Assembly (NCBI GenBank): GCA_009779975.1
Contig: WRAY01000002.1
Location: forward strand, 43,106-107,105
Length of the DNA stretch: 64,000 nt
Direction of reading: 5' to 3'
Origin: Bacillota bacterium
GTDB lineage: Bacteria > Bacillota > Clostridia > Christensenellales > Pumilibacteraceae
Position 1 is the first letter of the stretch, and each line of letters opens with the position of its first letter. Positions 43,185 through 50,761 of the stretch are shown here, in pieces. Both the position numbers and the translations under genes were made by a program. Below the pieces are notes generated by a model. That model saw only the letters and a list, made by a program, of their open reading frames with translations, ran no database searches and was not told the origin of the DNA.

Positions 43185-43214
43185 AGGGGAGTGGCTCAAC
43201 GGTAGAGTAGTGGC
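43185..43214 (+). pseudogene. 5' half of a tRNA gene at the left end of a mobile element
   Basis: AGGGGAGTGGCTC AACGGTAGAGT AGTGG matches a tRNA acceptor 5' strand, D-arm and the start of the anticodon stem. After GTGG the sequence no longer folds as a tRNA: there is no matching anticodon stem, T-arm or acceptor 3' strand. The AGGGG start resembles tRNA-Trp, but the anticodon is lost, so identity is open. The break in the anticodon stem is a common crossover site for tyrosine integrases. Confidence 0.6.
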
Positions 43215-43269
43215 GGCGTTTCAAATGAAAATTTGCCAAAACCTACTATATATAGTATTAAAAATACTT

Positions 43270-43308
43270 AAATCGCACTACATTTAGTGGTGCGATTTAA
43301 TTTTTTGT
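43270..43308. terminator. Hairpin terminator downstream of the integrase
   Basis: AAATCGCAC (43270-43278) pairs with GTGCGATTT (43290-43298), with A/T runs on both sides, so it can end the minus-strand integrase transcript. A perfect 14-bp palindrome TACTATATATAGTA at 43244-43257 lies next to it and may be part of the attachment site. Confidence 0.65.
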
Positions 43309-43332
43309 GCATTTTTTGGGTCAAAATTTGGG

Positions 43333-44598
43333 TCAAAATTGTGGATAGAGGTCGCCATAGATACTTTTAATTTGTTCTTGGCGAATATCTAAATCAAAGT
43401 CAGTATAGATATCATTTGTCATTTCTGTTGTCTTGTGACCCAGTAAATAAGACCTTTTTTTGTCATTTACCCCAAAATAGTAGATGTTTGTTGCGAATGT
43501 GTGTCGCAATCTATGTATTGGTTTTTCGTTCTTTTGTCTTGTTATTCCTAATGAATTTATCAATGTCACGAATTCACGAGTATAATAATCGGGTGAGTGC
43601 TTGAACATTTTGCTCCAATTTTCTTCAAGATGTTTTGCATATCTTTCAGAAATATTAACATATCCGGATGTTCCGTTTTGTTTTGTTCGCACAACCCAAA
43701 TTCGCAGTCTATCGAGTTCTAAACGACATTTGAACGCTTCACTCAATCGACAGCCGACCATGAGGAAAAATTCGATTTCGTTCCACACATGGCATTTGTG
43801 GCGGTTTTCATAGAGAAGTTTCTGCTCATCTGGGTTATACCATAATCCTTTCACTTTTTCAACTCTAGGGCATTTGAGTGTTGCAATAATATTTCGCTTT
43901 ATTAATCCCGATTCGGTGGCTTCTGCAAAGACATTTTTAATGATGATATGACAATGTTCTTTCATTCTAGGCTTTTCCATCGAGTTCAAAAACTCGATGA
44001 TGTCATTCTTAGTGTAGGTGTCGATATTTTTACTTAGTTTGGATAAATAACGATTAAGGCTTGTGTGATACATTCTAGTTTTAGTTTTGCCCTCTTTGTG
44101 TAGTCGATACCATGTCCACGCTAAGTCAATTAGTTTTCGACTTTCTTTGTTCTTGATTTTTTCTTTTGCGTTAATCCTAAAATGCGTCTTTTTATAATCA
44201 GACACCATTTTAACAAGTATTTTTAAATTTGAATTTATTAAATAATGTGAAACACCTTGAACAGTTTTTCGCCATTCATAGCGTCCGTCTTTTCGTTTTC
44301 TTGTGTTTTTGTTAAGTCTCAATATTTCTTCCTCCTCGCTTTTAGCGAATAGTGGGGAAGAGTTGTCTATATTTTGTTCTTCACTTGATTGTATTAAATT
44401 GTCAATGTGCGTGTCTTGTGCCGCCTCAAAAGAGGGGTTTCTTACTAAATGAATATCAAAGCCACCATCAGGACGAAATACTCTATGTCCTTGAACCGGA
44501 TGTGTTGGTGGCTTCTTTTGTTTTTCATATTCACTAAAAAGTTGAGAGAGTTTAAAAATGCCACTCCGCAACTCTTTAATTAATTCATCATCTGTCAT
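43333..44598 (-). CDS. int: Tyrosine site-specific integrase
   Basis: The 421-residue recombinase has an N-terminal region of about 115 residues, a SAM-like core-binding domain (EFLNSMEKPRMKEHCHIII) and a catalytic domain with Arg in VGCRLSEAF, RLRHTF, LLGHKT and the tyrosine in DIYTDFD. It should integrate and excise the element at the adjacent tRNA. Its 3' end faces the tRNA fragment. ATG 44598 is preferred to TTG 44604 because AAGGAAGG lies at the right distance. Its promoter is overlapped by a palindrome. Confidence 0.92.
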   Translation of the reverse strand: MTDDELIKELRSGIFKLSQLFSEYEKQKKPPTHPVQGHRVFRPDGGFDIHLVRNPSFEAAQDTHIDNLIQSSEEQNIDNSSPLFAKSEEEEILRLNKNTRKRKDGRYEWRKTVQGVSHYLINSNLKILVKMVSDYKKTHFRINAKEKIKNKESRKLIDLAWTWYRLHKEGKTKTRMYHTSLNRYLSKLSKNIDTYTKNDIIEFLNSMEKPRMKEHCHIIIKNVFAEATESGLIKRNIIATLKCPRVEKVKGLWYNPDEQKLLYENRHKCHVWNEIEFFLMVGCRLSEAFKCRLELDRLRIWVVRTKQNGTSGYVNISERYAKHLEENWSKMFKHSPDYYTREFVTLINSLGITRQKNEKPIHRLRHTFATNIYYFGVNDKKRSYLLGHKTTEMTNDIYTDFDLDIRQEQIKSIYGDLYPQF

Positions 44599-44635
44599 AA
44601 TCAAATACCTTCCTTGTTCCCAAGTGTGGCAGTTA

Positions 44636-44680
44636 ATTATAACATAAAATTAATTATTTGTTAAGTATTTATTAACAAAT
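44636..44680 (-). promoter_or_regulatory. Integrase promoter overlapped by a palindromic operator
   Basis: On the minus strand TTAACA (complement of 44659-44664) and TATAAT (complement of 44636-44641) are 17 bp apart. ATTTGTTAA (44656-44664) and TTAACAAAT (44672-44680) form a perfect 9-bp inverted repeat with a 7-bp centre, one arm of which covers the -35 box. A repressor bound there would block integrase expression. Confidence 0.65.
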
Positions 44681-44693
44681 TGTAAACAATAAA

Positions 44694-45086
44694 TTACGCT
44701 TTTTGTTTTTGAATTTCTTCTTTTTGTTCTTCTTCAAGGGTCATTTGAAGTGTCCATTCAACATGGTTTTGACCTTTTGAACTTAGTTTTCTATAATCGC
44801 TTAAAAGTTTCTGTTCTTCAGTAGATAGTGTTGGTGATGGGGAAGTGGGGGACACTGTAAAATTAGACGGCACTTGTGTGTCGTCTTTTTTTTCTATGCC
44901 TAGCAAATAATCGGCTGAAACATCGAAATATTGAGAGATTTTAACAATAGCGTCTGATGAAGGCTTTGCTACACCTTCACGCCATCTATGTATTGTGCGG
45001 TGTGAAAGACCAATGTTTCGTTCTGTCTTTCTTTCTGATTTAGTTCTCGTGGTTTCCTCTTCCAAAAGTTGGAAAATAGCAAGCAT
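44694..45086 (-). CDS. XRE-family repressor 1
   Basis: The 130-residue protein carries an HTH near residues 20-65 (NIGLSHRTIHRWREGVAKPS, ending YFDVSADYLLGIE, as in CI-like repressors) and a C-terminal helical tail with a Ser/Pro linker (SPTSPSPTLST). No peptidase domain is present. AGGAG precedes ATG 45086. It lies between the integrase and a second XRE gene. It may bind GGAGTTAATTAACTCC at 45149, in front of it. Confidence 0.85.
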   Translation of the reverse strand: MLAIFQLLEEETTRTKSERKTERNIGLSHRTIHRWREGVAKPSSDAIVKISQYFDVSADYLLGIEKKDDTQVPSNFTVSPTSPSPTLSTEEQKLLSDYRKLSSKGQNHVEWTLQMTLEEEQKEEIQKQKA

Positions 45087-45142
45087 TTTTGCTCCTCTGC
45101 ACTACTTTTTTTAGATTTTTTAATAAAAGTAATGAAAAACGC

Positions 45143-45172
45143 TTGACTGGAGTTAATTAACTCCATTATAAT
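45143..45172 (+). promoter_or_regulatory. Rightward promoter with palindromic operator 1
   Basis: TTGACT (45143-45148) and TATAAT (45167-45172) are 18 bp apart. The spacer begins with the perfect 16-bp palindrome GGAGTTAATTAACTCC (45149-45164), so a bound repressor would cover the promoter. Confidence 0.75.
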
Positions 45173-45178
45173 ACAAGA

Positions 45179-45238
45179 AAAGCACGCCCAAAAGAAAAAG
45201 GGCAGGGCTTGGTCGTGTAAGGTTGCAAGCATTTTTTT
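45179..45238 (+). ncRNA. Candidate 60-nt RNA of the switch region
   Basis: Transcription from the promoter at 45143 should start near 45179. The RNA would contain hairpin GCCC/GGGC and end with GCTTG/CAAGC followed by ATTTTTTT, an intrinsic terminator. No reading frame of note is present. Past the terminator it would run antisense to the XRE2 gene. Segments AAGCACGC, AAGGTT and GCAAGC recur in the leader of the second promoter. Confidence 0.45.
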
Positions 45239-45244
45239 GGTTGA

Positions 45245-45457
45245 TTAGTTTTCTGGGTTTATGTATTCTCCAGTGCGTCCTGCAAGGTAGTCCAGTGACA
45301 CATTGAAATAATCAGCAACTATGGTTAGTTTTGCAATAGTTGGGGAAGCAGAGTCCCATTTTATAATGCAACTCTTACTAAAGCCACAATCTTTTTCTAG
45401 TCTAAAAACAGTAGTTCCATTTTTTTCGCATAGCATTTTTATTTTTTCACTTATCAT
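45245..45457 (-). CDS. XRE-family repressor 2
   Basis: This 70-residue protein is a bare HTH domain (KIKMLCEKNGTTVFRLEKDC, GFSKSCIIKWDSASPTIAKL) ending in YFNVSLDYLAGRTGEYINP. The recognition helix differs from that of repressor 1, so its operator should differ too. AAGGAG precedes the ATG. It lies beside the palindrome GTGAATATATTCAC at 45524. Confidence 0.85.
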   Translation of the reverse strand: MISEKIKMLCEKNGTTVFRLEKDCGFSKSCIIKWDSASPTIAKLTIVADYFNVSLDYLAGRTGEYINPEN

Positions 45458-45515
45458 TCTTGCTCCTTAATTTAAAAAAAATTTTTAAAAAAGTGAAAAA
45501 AAGCACTTAAAACAC

Positions 45516-45545
45516 TTGACAAAGTGAATATATTCACCTCATAAT
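45516..45545 (+). promoter_or_regulatory. Rightward promoter with palindromic operator 2
   Basis: TTGACA (45516-45521) and CATAAT (45540-45545) are 18 bp apart. The spacer holds the perfect 14-bp palindrome GTGAATATATTCAC (45524-45537). The transcript would have a 200-nt leader with hairpin GCCCG/CGGGC (45723-45741) before the gene at 45758. The 45458-45757 gap holds no other gene. Confidence 0.7.
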
Positions 45546-45757
45546 ATAAAAAGCAAGCACGCAAAAAGGCGATGGACTGTGGAAGGTTTATAACTTGATG
45601 CGTGAAAGCCTGTCATGTGAAAGTTGGCAAGCGTATTGATAGAACTTAGTTTCGCACCTATATTTTATCAAATAAAAATATGCTTGTCAACCAAAACACG
45701 ACAAAAAACAAATACAAAAAAAGCCCGACATAATGCCGGGCGAAAGGAAGTAAAAGA

Positions 45758-45946
45758 ATGGAAAGAGATGAAGTTTTAAGATTATTGCTAGGATGGATTA
45801 TTGCATTAATAACTGGAGTATGCATGGGGCTGTCAATGTGGTTTGGAATTAATGCATTAAGAAATTGCAGCAATTACAATTGCAACTACACCTCCAACTA
45901 CGGCTATTATAGTGGAACTGACTCTACTGAACATAGCAAATTTTGA
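45758..45946 (+). CDS. Small membrane protein, Cys/Asn/Tyr-rich tail
   Basis: The 62-residue product has one hydrophobic helix (LLLGWIIALITGVCMGLSMW) and a tail rich in Asn, Tyr and Ser (CSNYNCNYTSNYGYY). It has a good GAAAGGAAG site and lies downstream of the second rightward promoter. Its last 90 bp overlap, on the opposite strand, the end of the gene at 45857, which makes it less certain. Function unknown. Confidence 0.45.
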   Translation: MERDEVLRLLLGWIIALITGVCMGLSMWFGINALRNCSNYNCNYTSNYGYYSGTDSTEHSKF

Positions 45947-46399
45947 AGAAGATTCTTTTTCCTCAATGTAACGAGCACCCTCTATTTTTACGGTTATAAA
46001 ATCATGAAAAGATTTCGCATCTTCGTTTATATCAATTAAATTTAACATTGATAGTAAATTTAGACGAACTTGTGTAGTTCTAAAATAATAACAAAACTGT
46101 AAAAACAAACGCCCAAATAGTCTTTGCGATTGATGAAGATAATTGCAAAAAACAAAACTAAAATTTTTCAAATTTATTTCAATATTTTCACTACGATTAA
46201 ATTTTTTTAATTTCTTTTCTATTTTTGTTAAATTAATATCTCGCACATTTTTTTCAAAAAAAAGAATTTCTCTCAATAAAAAAGCATTGTTTTTAATTCT
46301 TTTTGTTGATATGGCAGTTGTTATAGCATTCAAAAGTAGAGAAACTGGAAATATACTTATCACAATCATAACTATAATAAAAATTTCAAGAGGGTTCAT
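45857..46399 (-). CDS. Membrane protein with terminal helices, unknown
   Basis: The 180-residue product has an N-terminal helix (EIFIIVMIVISIFPVSLLLN), a helical basic middle part and a C-terminal helix (STIIAVVGGVVAIVIAAIS). AAGGAG lies 10 nt before ATG 46399. It is the only minus-strand gene between the switch region and the morphogenesis block, so it may be expressed in the lysogen, perhaps for exclusion; that is inference. No family recognised. Confidence 0.65.
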   Translation of the reverse strand: MNPLEIFIIVMIVISIFPVSLLLNAITTAISTKRIKNNAFLLREILFFEKNVRDINLTKIEKKLKKFNRSENIEINLKNFSFVFCNYLHQSQRLFGRLFLQFCYYFRTTQVRLNLLSMLNLIDINEDAKSFHDFITVKIEGARYIEEKESSSKFAMFSRVSSTIIAVVGGVVAIVIAAIS

Positions 46400-46495
46400 A
46401 TATAAAAATCTCCTTAGTAAAAATTATCATTATTATAGCATTTTATGGTATGTATGTCAACTAAATTATGACAAAAAAAGGAGCAAGATATAAAA

Positions 46496-46624
46496 ATGCA
46501 AATAGTTGCAATTGTCGTCATATCAATACTTATTCTCACTCTTGTGGTGGACTCGTGGCGAATAATAATATCTAACATCATAAGAGTGATGAGAAGAAAG
46601 AAGATGGGAGTTGTGAAATGGTAG
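46496..46624 (+). CDS. 42-aa membrane peptide, candidate coat-type protein
   Basis: The peptide begins MQIVAIVVISILILTLVV, one membrane helix, and ends in a basic tail (RVMRRKKMGVVKW). AAAGGAG lies 12 nt before the ATG. A short helix with a positive C-terminus is the pattern of filamentous-phage coat proteins, although there is no signal peptide, as in the minor proteins pVII and pIX. It heads the block of coat-like genes. It is too short for sequence-based family assignment. Confidence 0.5.
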   Translation: MQIVAIVVISILILTLVVDSWRIIISNIIRVMRRKKMGVVKW

Positions 46625-46746
46625 GACGGTTGGTGGTTTGTATATTTAGAAACAAACAGACTTGCTCCTCTCATCAACAAAACAAAGGAGACTACATATA
46701 AAAATGCAAAATAAATACAGACATATGCAGTATCAAAAGGCGTGGT

Positions 46747-48261
46747 ATGAATTTAATTCAAGAGCCTATGTTTTCAGACTTAACTGTATTTATTATAGCC
46801 ATGAGAACTACGCCTGCACCCTTTCAAATGGCTGTAGTAATATCACAAAATTTCACTCTTGATTTGCGTGAGCCTGTCCAACTCCCGGCAGACCCAACAC
46901 CGCCAATCGGCTTTGAGTTCTCGGGTTGGTATCTTGATAGTGCGTTTACTCAACCTTTTATCGTTGGACAAGTTTTCGGGGACATCACGCTTCATGCAAG
47001 ATTTATCGCTATAGTCTACACTATCACTTATCACCTGAACAACGGTTCTTTTCAGGCTTCGCCTGTTTTGACTTTTACAATTGAAAGTCCGAACATCACG
47101 CTTCCTACTCCATCAAGATATGGTTATGACTTCGGCGGCTGGTTTGTAAATGCAGGGTTCACCGGAGTGGCAGTGACACAAATTCCGACAGGTTCAATCA
47201 ATAATCGGGAATTTTTTGCAAGATGGACGCCGACAGTATTCAATATTACATATAACCTAAACGGCGGCTTTTTCGGGTCAACTGCTCCCGAAACTTTCAC
47301 TATCGAAAGTGCAGCAATCACGCTCCCACACCCTCAAAGAACAGGGTTCAACTTTGACGGTTGGTTCAATAATTCTGCTTTTACCGGAGAACAACTGACG
47401 CAAATTCCTAGCAACTCAACCGGTCACAGGGCATTCTACGCTAGGTGGATTGCGATTGAATACACGATTGTCTTTGGTGTCAATGGGGGGACAATATCGA
47501 CAACAATCCCAGACATCTTTACAATCGAGAGTGAGACAATCGTTCTTCCTGTTCCTACTCGTGCAGGACACACCTTTCTAGGCTGGTTCACTAATCCAAC
47601 AAGAACAGGGTCAGCGGTTACACAAATAACAAACGGAAGTATCGGAGACAGACGGTTTTATGCAGGTTGGGAAATACATAGGTTCACCGTGACCTTTGTT
47701 GTCAGCGGTGAAATTTTTAAGCAGTTAACTGTCGATTGGGGAACTGTTTTAGGAGCAGTTATTTTCACCGACACCCAAACACAAGCGGAACTAGGATTGT
47801 ATGTCAACGCACTTATGAGTTCATCATTCGACATTGATTCGCCCATAAAAAGCATAATGACCCTTTACGCTCCGTCACCGTTTTCTATTGATGTGACACT
47901 CTCGTTTAACGACAGGGGCGAAACAACAACGCGTATTATTCCGTTTAATGAGTTTATAGGGCATTTGCCGACACTCCAACGAACAGGCTATGTGTTCGAA
48001 GGTTGGTTTTATAACTCCGCCGGAACGCTCCCTGTTCAGCCTAGTGACAGGTTAACGACAAACACAACCGTCTTTGCGGTTTGGTCTCCGGCAGTGATTG
48101 AAGAGCCGCCAGTTCCGACAAGGTGGGAACTTAACAGAGGTTGGGCAATCCCTGTCATTGTTGTTGGTTCAATAATTCTTGTTGTAGTTGTTGCGGTCTT
48201 ACTGATAAAAGCCAAAAAGAACGGCAACAGCAACAAGTCTTACAAAAGGGGGAAAAGATGA
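46747..48261 (+). CDS. InlB-repeat (Listeria-Bacteroides) protein 1 of the element, C-terminally anchored
   Basis: The 504-residue protein has four to five InlB-type repeats, each with the pattern YTIxxxLNNG, FTIES, then GYDFGGWFVNAGFTG, and one near 400-450 (GYVFEGWFYNSAG). A membrane helix (about 474-492, IPVIVVGSIILVVVVAVLL) and a Lys/Asn-rich tail close it. It closely resembles the host protein at 15710 through the last domain. Its N-terminus has no signal peptide; the best Shine-Dalgarno site (46684) points to ATG 46704 in another frame that stops at 46862, so the 5' end may be frameshifted or truncated. It ends in an ATGA overlap with the next gene. Confidence 0.75.
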   Translation: MNLIQEPMFSDLTVFIIAMRTTPAPFQMAVVISQNFTLDLREPVQLPADPTPPIGFEFSGWYLDSAFTQPFIVGQVFGDITLHARFIAIVYTITYHLNNGSFQASPVLTFTIESPNITLPTPSRYGYDFGGWFVNAGFTGVAVTQIPTGSINNREFFARWTPTVFNITYNLNGGFFGSTAPETFTIESAAITLPHPQRTGFNFDGWFNNSAFTGEQLTQIPSNSTGHRAFYARWIAIEYTIVFGVNGGTISTTIPDIFTIESETIVLPVPTRAGHTFLGWFTNPTRTGSAVTQITNGSIGDRRFYAGWEIHRFTVTFVVSGEIFKQLTVDWGTVLGAVIFTDTQTQAELGLYVNALMSSSFDIDSPIKSIMTLYAPSPFSIDVTLSFNDRGETTTRIIPFNEFIGHLPTLQRTGYVFEGWFYNSAGTLPVQPSDRLTTNTTVFAVWSPAVIEEPPVPTRWELNRGWAIPVIVVGSIILVVVVAVLLIKAKKNGNSNKSYKRGKR

Positions 48262-49571
48262 TAAAAACATTTTCAACACGCTTGTTTAAAGCGTTGTTTG
48301 TCATAGTATTTATCGCTTTCACAGTGCTTGCAGGCGTTGGCTTAACTTTATCAAGTAGTCAACGCTCAACCACTGCCGGAGCAATGAGTGCAACGATTGG
48401 CATTGTCTACTTTTTAAATGGTGGTGTTATTCGCAATACCGCCTTTGAAAGACAGCATGACAGGGCAGATTTTACAATGTCAGGGGCGATGTTGTCAAGG
48501 GATTTTACTCACACCTTACAATATGCACGCCGTGAAGGATATGTTTTGCAAGGGTGGTATCGATACGCAACTTTGAGCGGACAAAGATATTCGCCTCGTG
48601 CTGATTTTTCTGGCAGAGATGTTGTTAATTTGTATGCAAGGTGGCTTCCAGCCAATCAAGCAACAAGCACACACGGCGTTGAATTTGTTCTTAACGGCGG
48701 AACGCTTGACGGACAAACCGGAACAGTTCGCAAAATAACTCCGACAAATTTTCCTGTTGCTTTAGAAACATTTCGTTTAGGTTTTCCGACACAAGCAGGA
48801 CGGCATTTTTTGGGTTGGTATCGAAGCCATAATTTTGAGGGTCAAAGATATTATCACGGACACAGTTTTTCTCAAAATCCCTCAACTGCTCGAATAACAA
48901 CCTTTTTTGCTCGTTGGGGAATTGGTGAAATCCCTATTGTTGATGACCTTATTTATGTTATTTTTCATTTGCATGGCGGCACTATTTCAGAGCCTTTCAG
49001 CCACACTTTCGCCCCTAGTGATGGCGGATATTTCTTTTTGCCAAATGCAACTCGTTCAGGATACAGTTTGAGGAGTTGGCTTGCAATTTCAAGTTCAACA
49101 AATTTACCGCAAATAAGGCGGAATGTCGGCAATATTGCAAAATCAACATTGATGCATTCTCTTTCATATAACAAAATACATCTTCATGCTGAATGGGAGC
49201 GGCTTCCTGACAGAGGCTATTCTGTTGTTAGATTTTTTGCTAAAGGAGAAGAATTTCACAGTCTTGTTGTGTTTCATGGAATAACTCCGATTTTACCTGC
49301 TCCGCCGACTATCTCTAACTATTCGTTTCAGGGCTGGTATCTGAACAACTCGTTCACTCAAAGAGTGCCTGATAACTTAAATATCACTAATGACATTAAC
49401 ATTTATGCAAGAATGGTGTCTTTAGATGAAATCAACAACCAAAACAGCAACAATGGCGATTATGAAAACGGCTCTAACATCAGAGACTTTATTTCTGAAC
49501 ACTGGTGGATATTGGTTGTTGGCGGCGTTATTCTTCTCTTGTTTATTTTCCGTAAAAAAATATTCAAATAA
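48258..49571 (+). CDS. InlB-repeat protein 2 of the element, signal peptide and C-terminal anchor
   Basis: The 437-residue protein starts at ATG 48258, overlapping the previous stop codon. It has a signal peptide (LFKALFVIVFIAFTVLAGVG), four InlB-like repeats (GYVLQGWYRYATLSG, GRHFLGWYRSHNFEG, GYSLRSWLAISSSTN, NYSFQGWYLNNSFTQ), an Asn-rich linker and a C-terminal helix (WWILVVGGVILLLFIF) with tail RKKIFK. It should be exposed outside the membrane. In a filamentous-phage layout this is the place of adsorption proteins; that role is an inference. Confidence 0.8.
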   Translation: MIKTFSTRLFKALFVIVFIAFTVLAGVGLTLSSSQRSTTAGAMSATIGIVYFLNGGVIRNTAFERQHDRADFTMSGAMLSRDFTHTLQYARREGYVLQGWYRYATLSGQRYSPRADFSGRDVVNLYARWLPANQATSTHGVEFVLNGGTLDGQTGTVRKITPTNFPVALETFRLGFPTQAGRHFLGWYRSHNFEGQRYYHGHSFSQNPSTARITTFFARWGIGEIPIVDDLIYVIFHLHGGTISEPFSHTFAPSDGGYFFLPNATRSGYSLRSWLAISSSTNLPQIRRNVGNIAKSTLMHSLSYNKIHLHAEWERLPDRGYSVVRFFAKGEEFHSLVVFHGITPILPAPPTISNYSFQGWYLNNSFTQRVPDNLNITNDINIYARMVSLDEINNQNSNNGDYENGSNIRDFISEHWWILVVGGVILLLFIFRKKIFK

Positions 49572-49616
49572 AAGACACGAAGTGTCAAGGGGCACAGCCC
49601 CCAAAGGAAAAAGTAT

Positions 49617-50591
49617 ATGAAAAAACATATTTTATTACATCACAAACGCATTTTAGCGATGTTAGTTGCAGTTATTGTTGCAATAGCATTTCTAGTGTTA
49701 ATGCCTTTAGCAACTACAGCAGAAGCACAGCAACAACGCCCACGATTGAGAATACACGGCGTTGAAGTTCCTGATGACCAAATGTATATTGAGCAATATT
49801 ACTTGCGAATTCCGCTGCACAGGCTTCAAGACAGAGGCAACAATAACAGCGTTAGAATTGTGAGGTCAAACAATTTTAACACTGCACTGTCTGGTCAAAA
49901 TAGGCTGATTGATTTGATGAGAAACGGTGCAGGAACGCATAGCCTCGCACTCCGTATCACTTTTAATGATATCTATAGTTTGGACGGAAGAGGCAATTTT
50001 TTTGTTATAACTGAAACATCAATAACGCTTCCCAGTCATCAAGGAGCAGGTGCTTTACAAGGTCTTAACCCTTTTGAACGCATAGTTGATGATGTGACGA
50101 TAAATGCAACGGATTATGTGAAAGTAGGATTGAGTAACAATATTTTTCTAGACTTCACACACCATGCAAGACGAAACTTGCCGCTAAACACTGCTATTTC
50201 TTACTTTAATTCAATCACAATAACTGTATATAACTACATGGACAGTTTGCCATTAATCAACCATTCAGGGTCAAGAAGTGTTTTTCTTAACTCGACAAAT
50301 GACAGGGTTTTCAACTTGACCGGAACTCAATTAAGAAAAGAACTTGTTTCAAGAGAAGTCATCAATCCCTACAGCCCATACTTTAACCTTAATTTTGGCA
50401 ACACCGGAGACAATTATTCAATCAATGTTGAAACTGGAGTAGACCCTGCAACGCCCAATGAAGGCTTTAATTGGCGTAGATTTTTCATAATTGCAGGAAT
50501 AGTTGTCGGTGCAATACTCGTTGTTGTTGCTATCGCTAGCATGGCTAACACAAATAGCAAAAGCAACGGAAACGGGGGCAAGAGTTCATGA
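49617..50591 (+). CDS. pIII-like membrane-anchored protein of the element
   Basis: This 324-residue protein has a signal peptide (ILAMLVAVIVAIAFLVLMP, cleavage after TAEA likely), a beta-rich outer part without recognised repeats, and a C-terminal helix (FFIIAGIVVGAILVVVAIAS) with tail NTNSKSNGNGGKSS. Signal plus outer domain plus C-terminal anchor, just before a small membrane gene and a Zot ATPase gene, is the layout of pIII in filamentous phages. No sequence similarity to pIII is claimed. AAAGGAAAAAG precedes the ATG. Confidence 0.7.
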   Translation: MKKHILLHHKRILAMLVAVIVAIAFLVLMPLATTAEAQQQRPRLRIHGVEVPDDQMYIEQYYLRIPLHRLQDRGNNNSVRIVRSNNFNTALSGQNRLIDLMRNGAGTHSLALRITFNDIYSLDGRGNFFVITETSITLPSHQGAGALQGLNPFERIVDDVTINATDYVKVGLSNNIFLDFTHHARRNLPLNTAISYFNSITITVYNYMDSLPLINHSGSRSVFLNSTNDRVFNLTGTQLRKELVSREVINPYSPYFNLNFGNTGDNYSINVETGVDPATPNEGFNWRRFFIIAGIVVGAILVVVAIASMANTNSKSNGNGGKSS

Positions 50592-50761
50592 TAATAATTT
50601 GGTTGATAGGATTAATCATCAAACCACCACTCAAACTAGGATTTTTTATCATCAAAAAATTCTTTAGCCTCTTAGTCTTTTTAGTAGAATTCATTATAAA
50701 ACTACTACTTTTCATCTTAACTCTAGGGCGAATCAATCTTTTCAAAGGCGGTGACGGCTAA
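50588..50761 (+). CDS. 57-aa hydrophobic protein, pVI/Ace-like position
   Basis: The frame starts at ATG 50588, overlapping the previous stop (ATGA), and ends in TAATG shared with the ATPase gene. The product is very hydrophobic (IIIWLIGLIIKPP, then FFSLLVFLVEFIIKLLLFIL) with a basic end, giving one or two membrane helices. In filamentous phages a small membrane protein (pVI in Ff, Ace in CTX) lies at this same place, between pIII and pI/Zot. The overlap on both sides strongly suggests a real, coupled gene. Confidence 0.65.
   Translation: MIIIWLIGLIIKPPLKLGFFIIKKFFSLLVFLVEFIIKLLLFILTLGRINLFKGGDG

Noticed and set aside
43185..43256. Complete tRNA gene with an unusual anticodon arm
   Set aside because: No anticodon-stem partner, T-arm with GGTTC or acceptor 3' strand can be found in the following 100 nt.
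46662..46862. Independent 66-codon protein upstream of InlB protein 1
   Set aside because: The sequence has no features of a protein and overlaps the InlB frame; kept only as evidence of a misplaced start.
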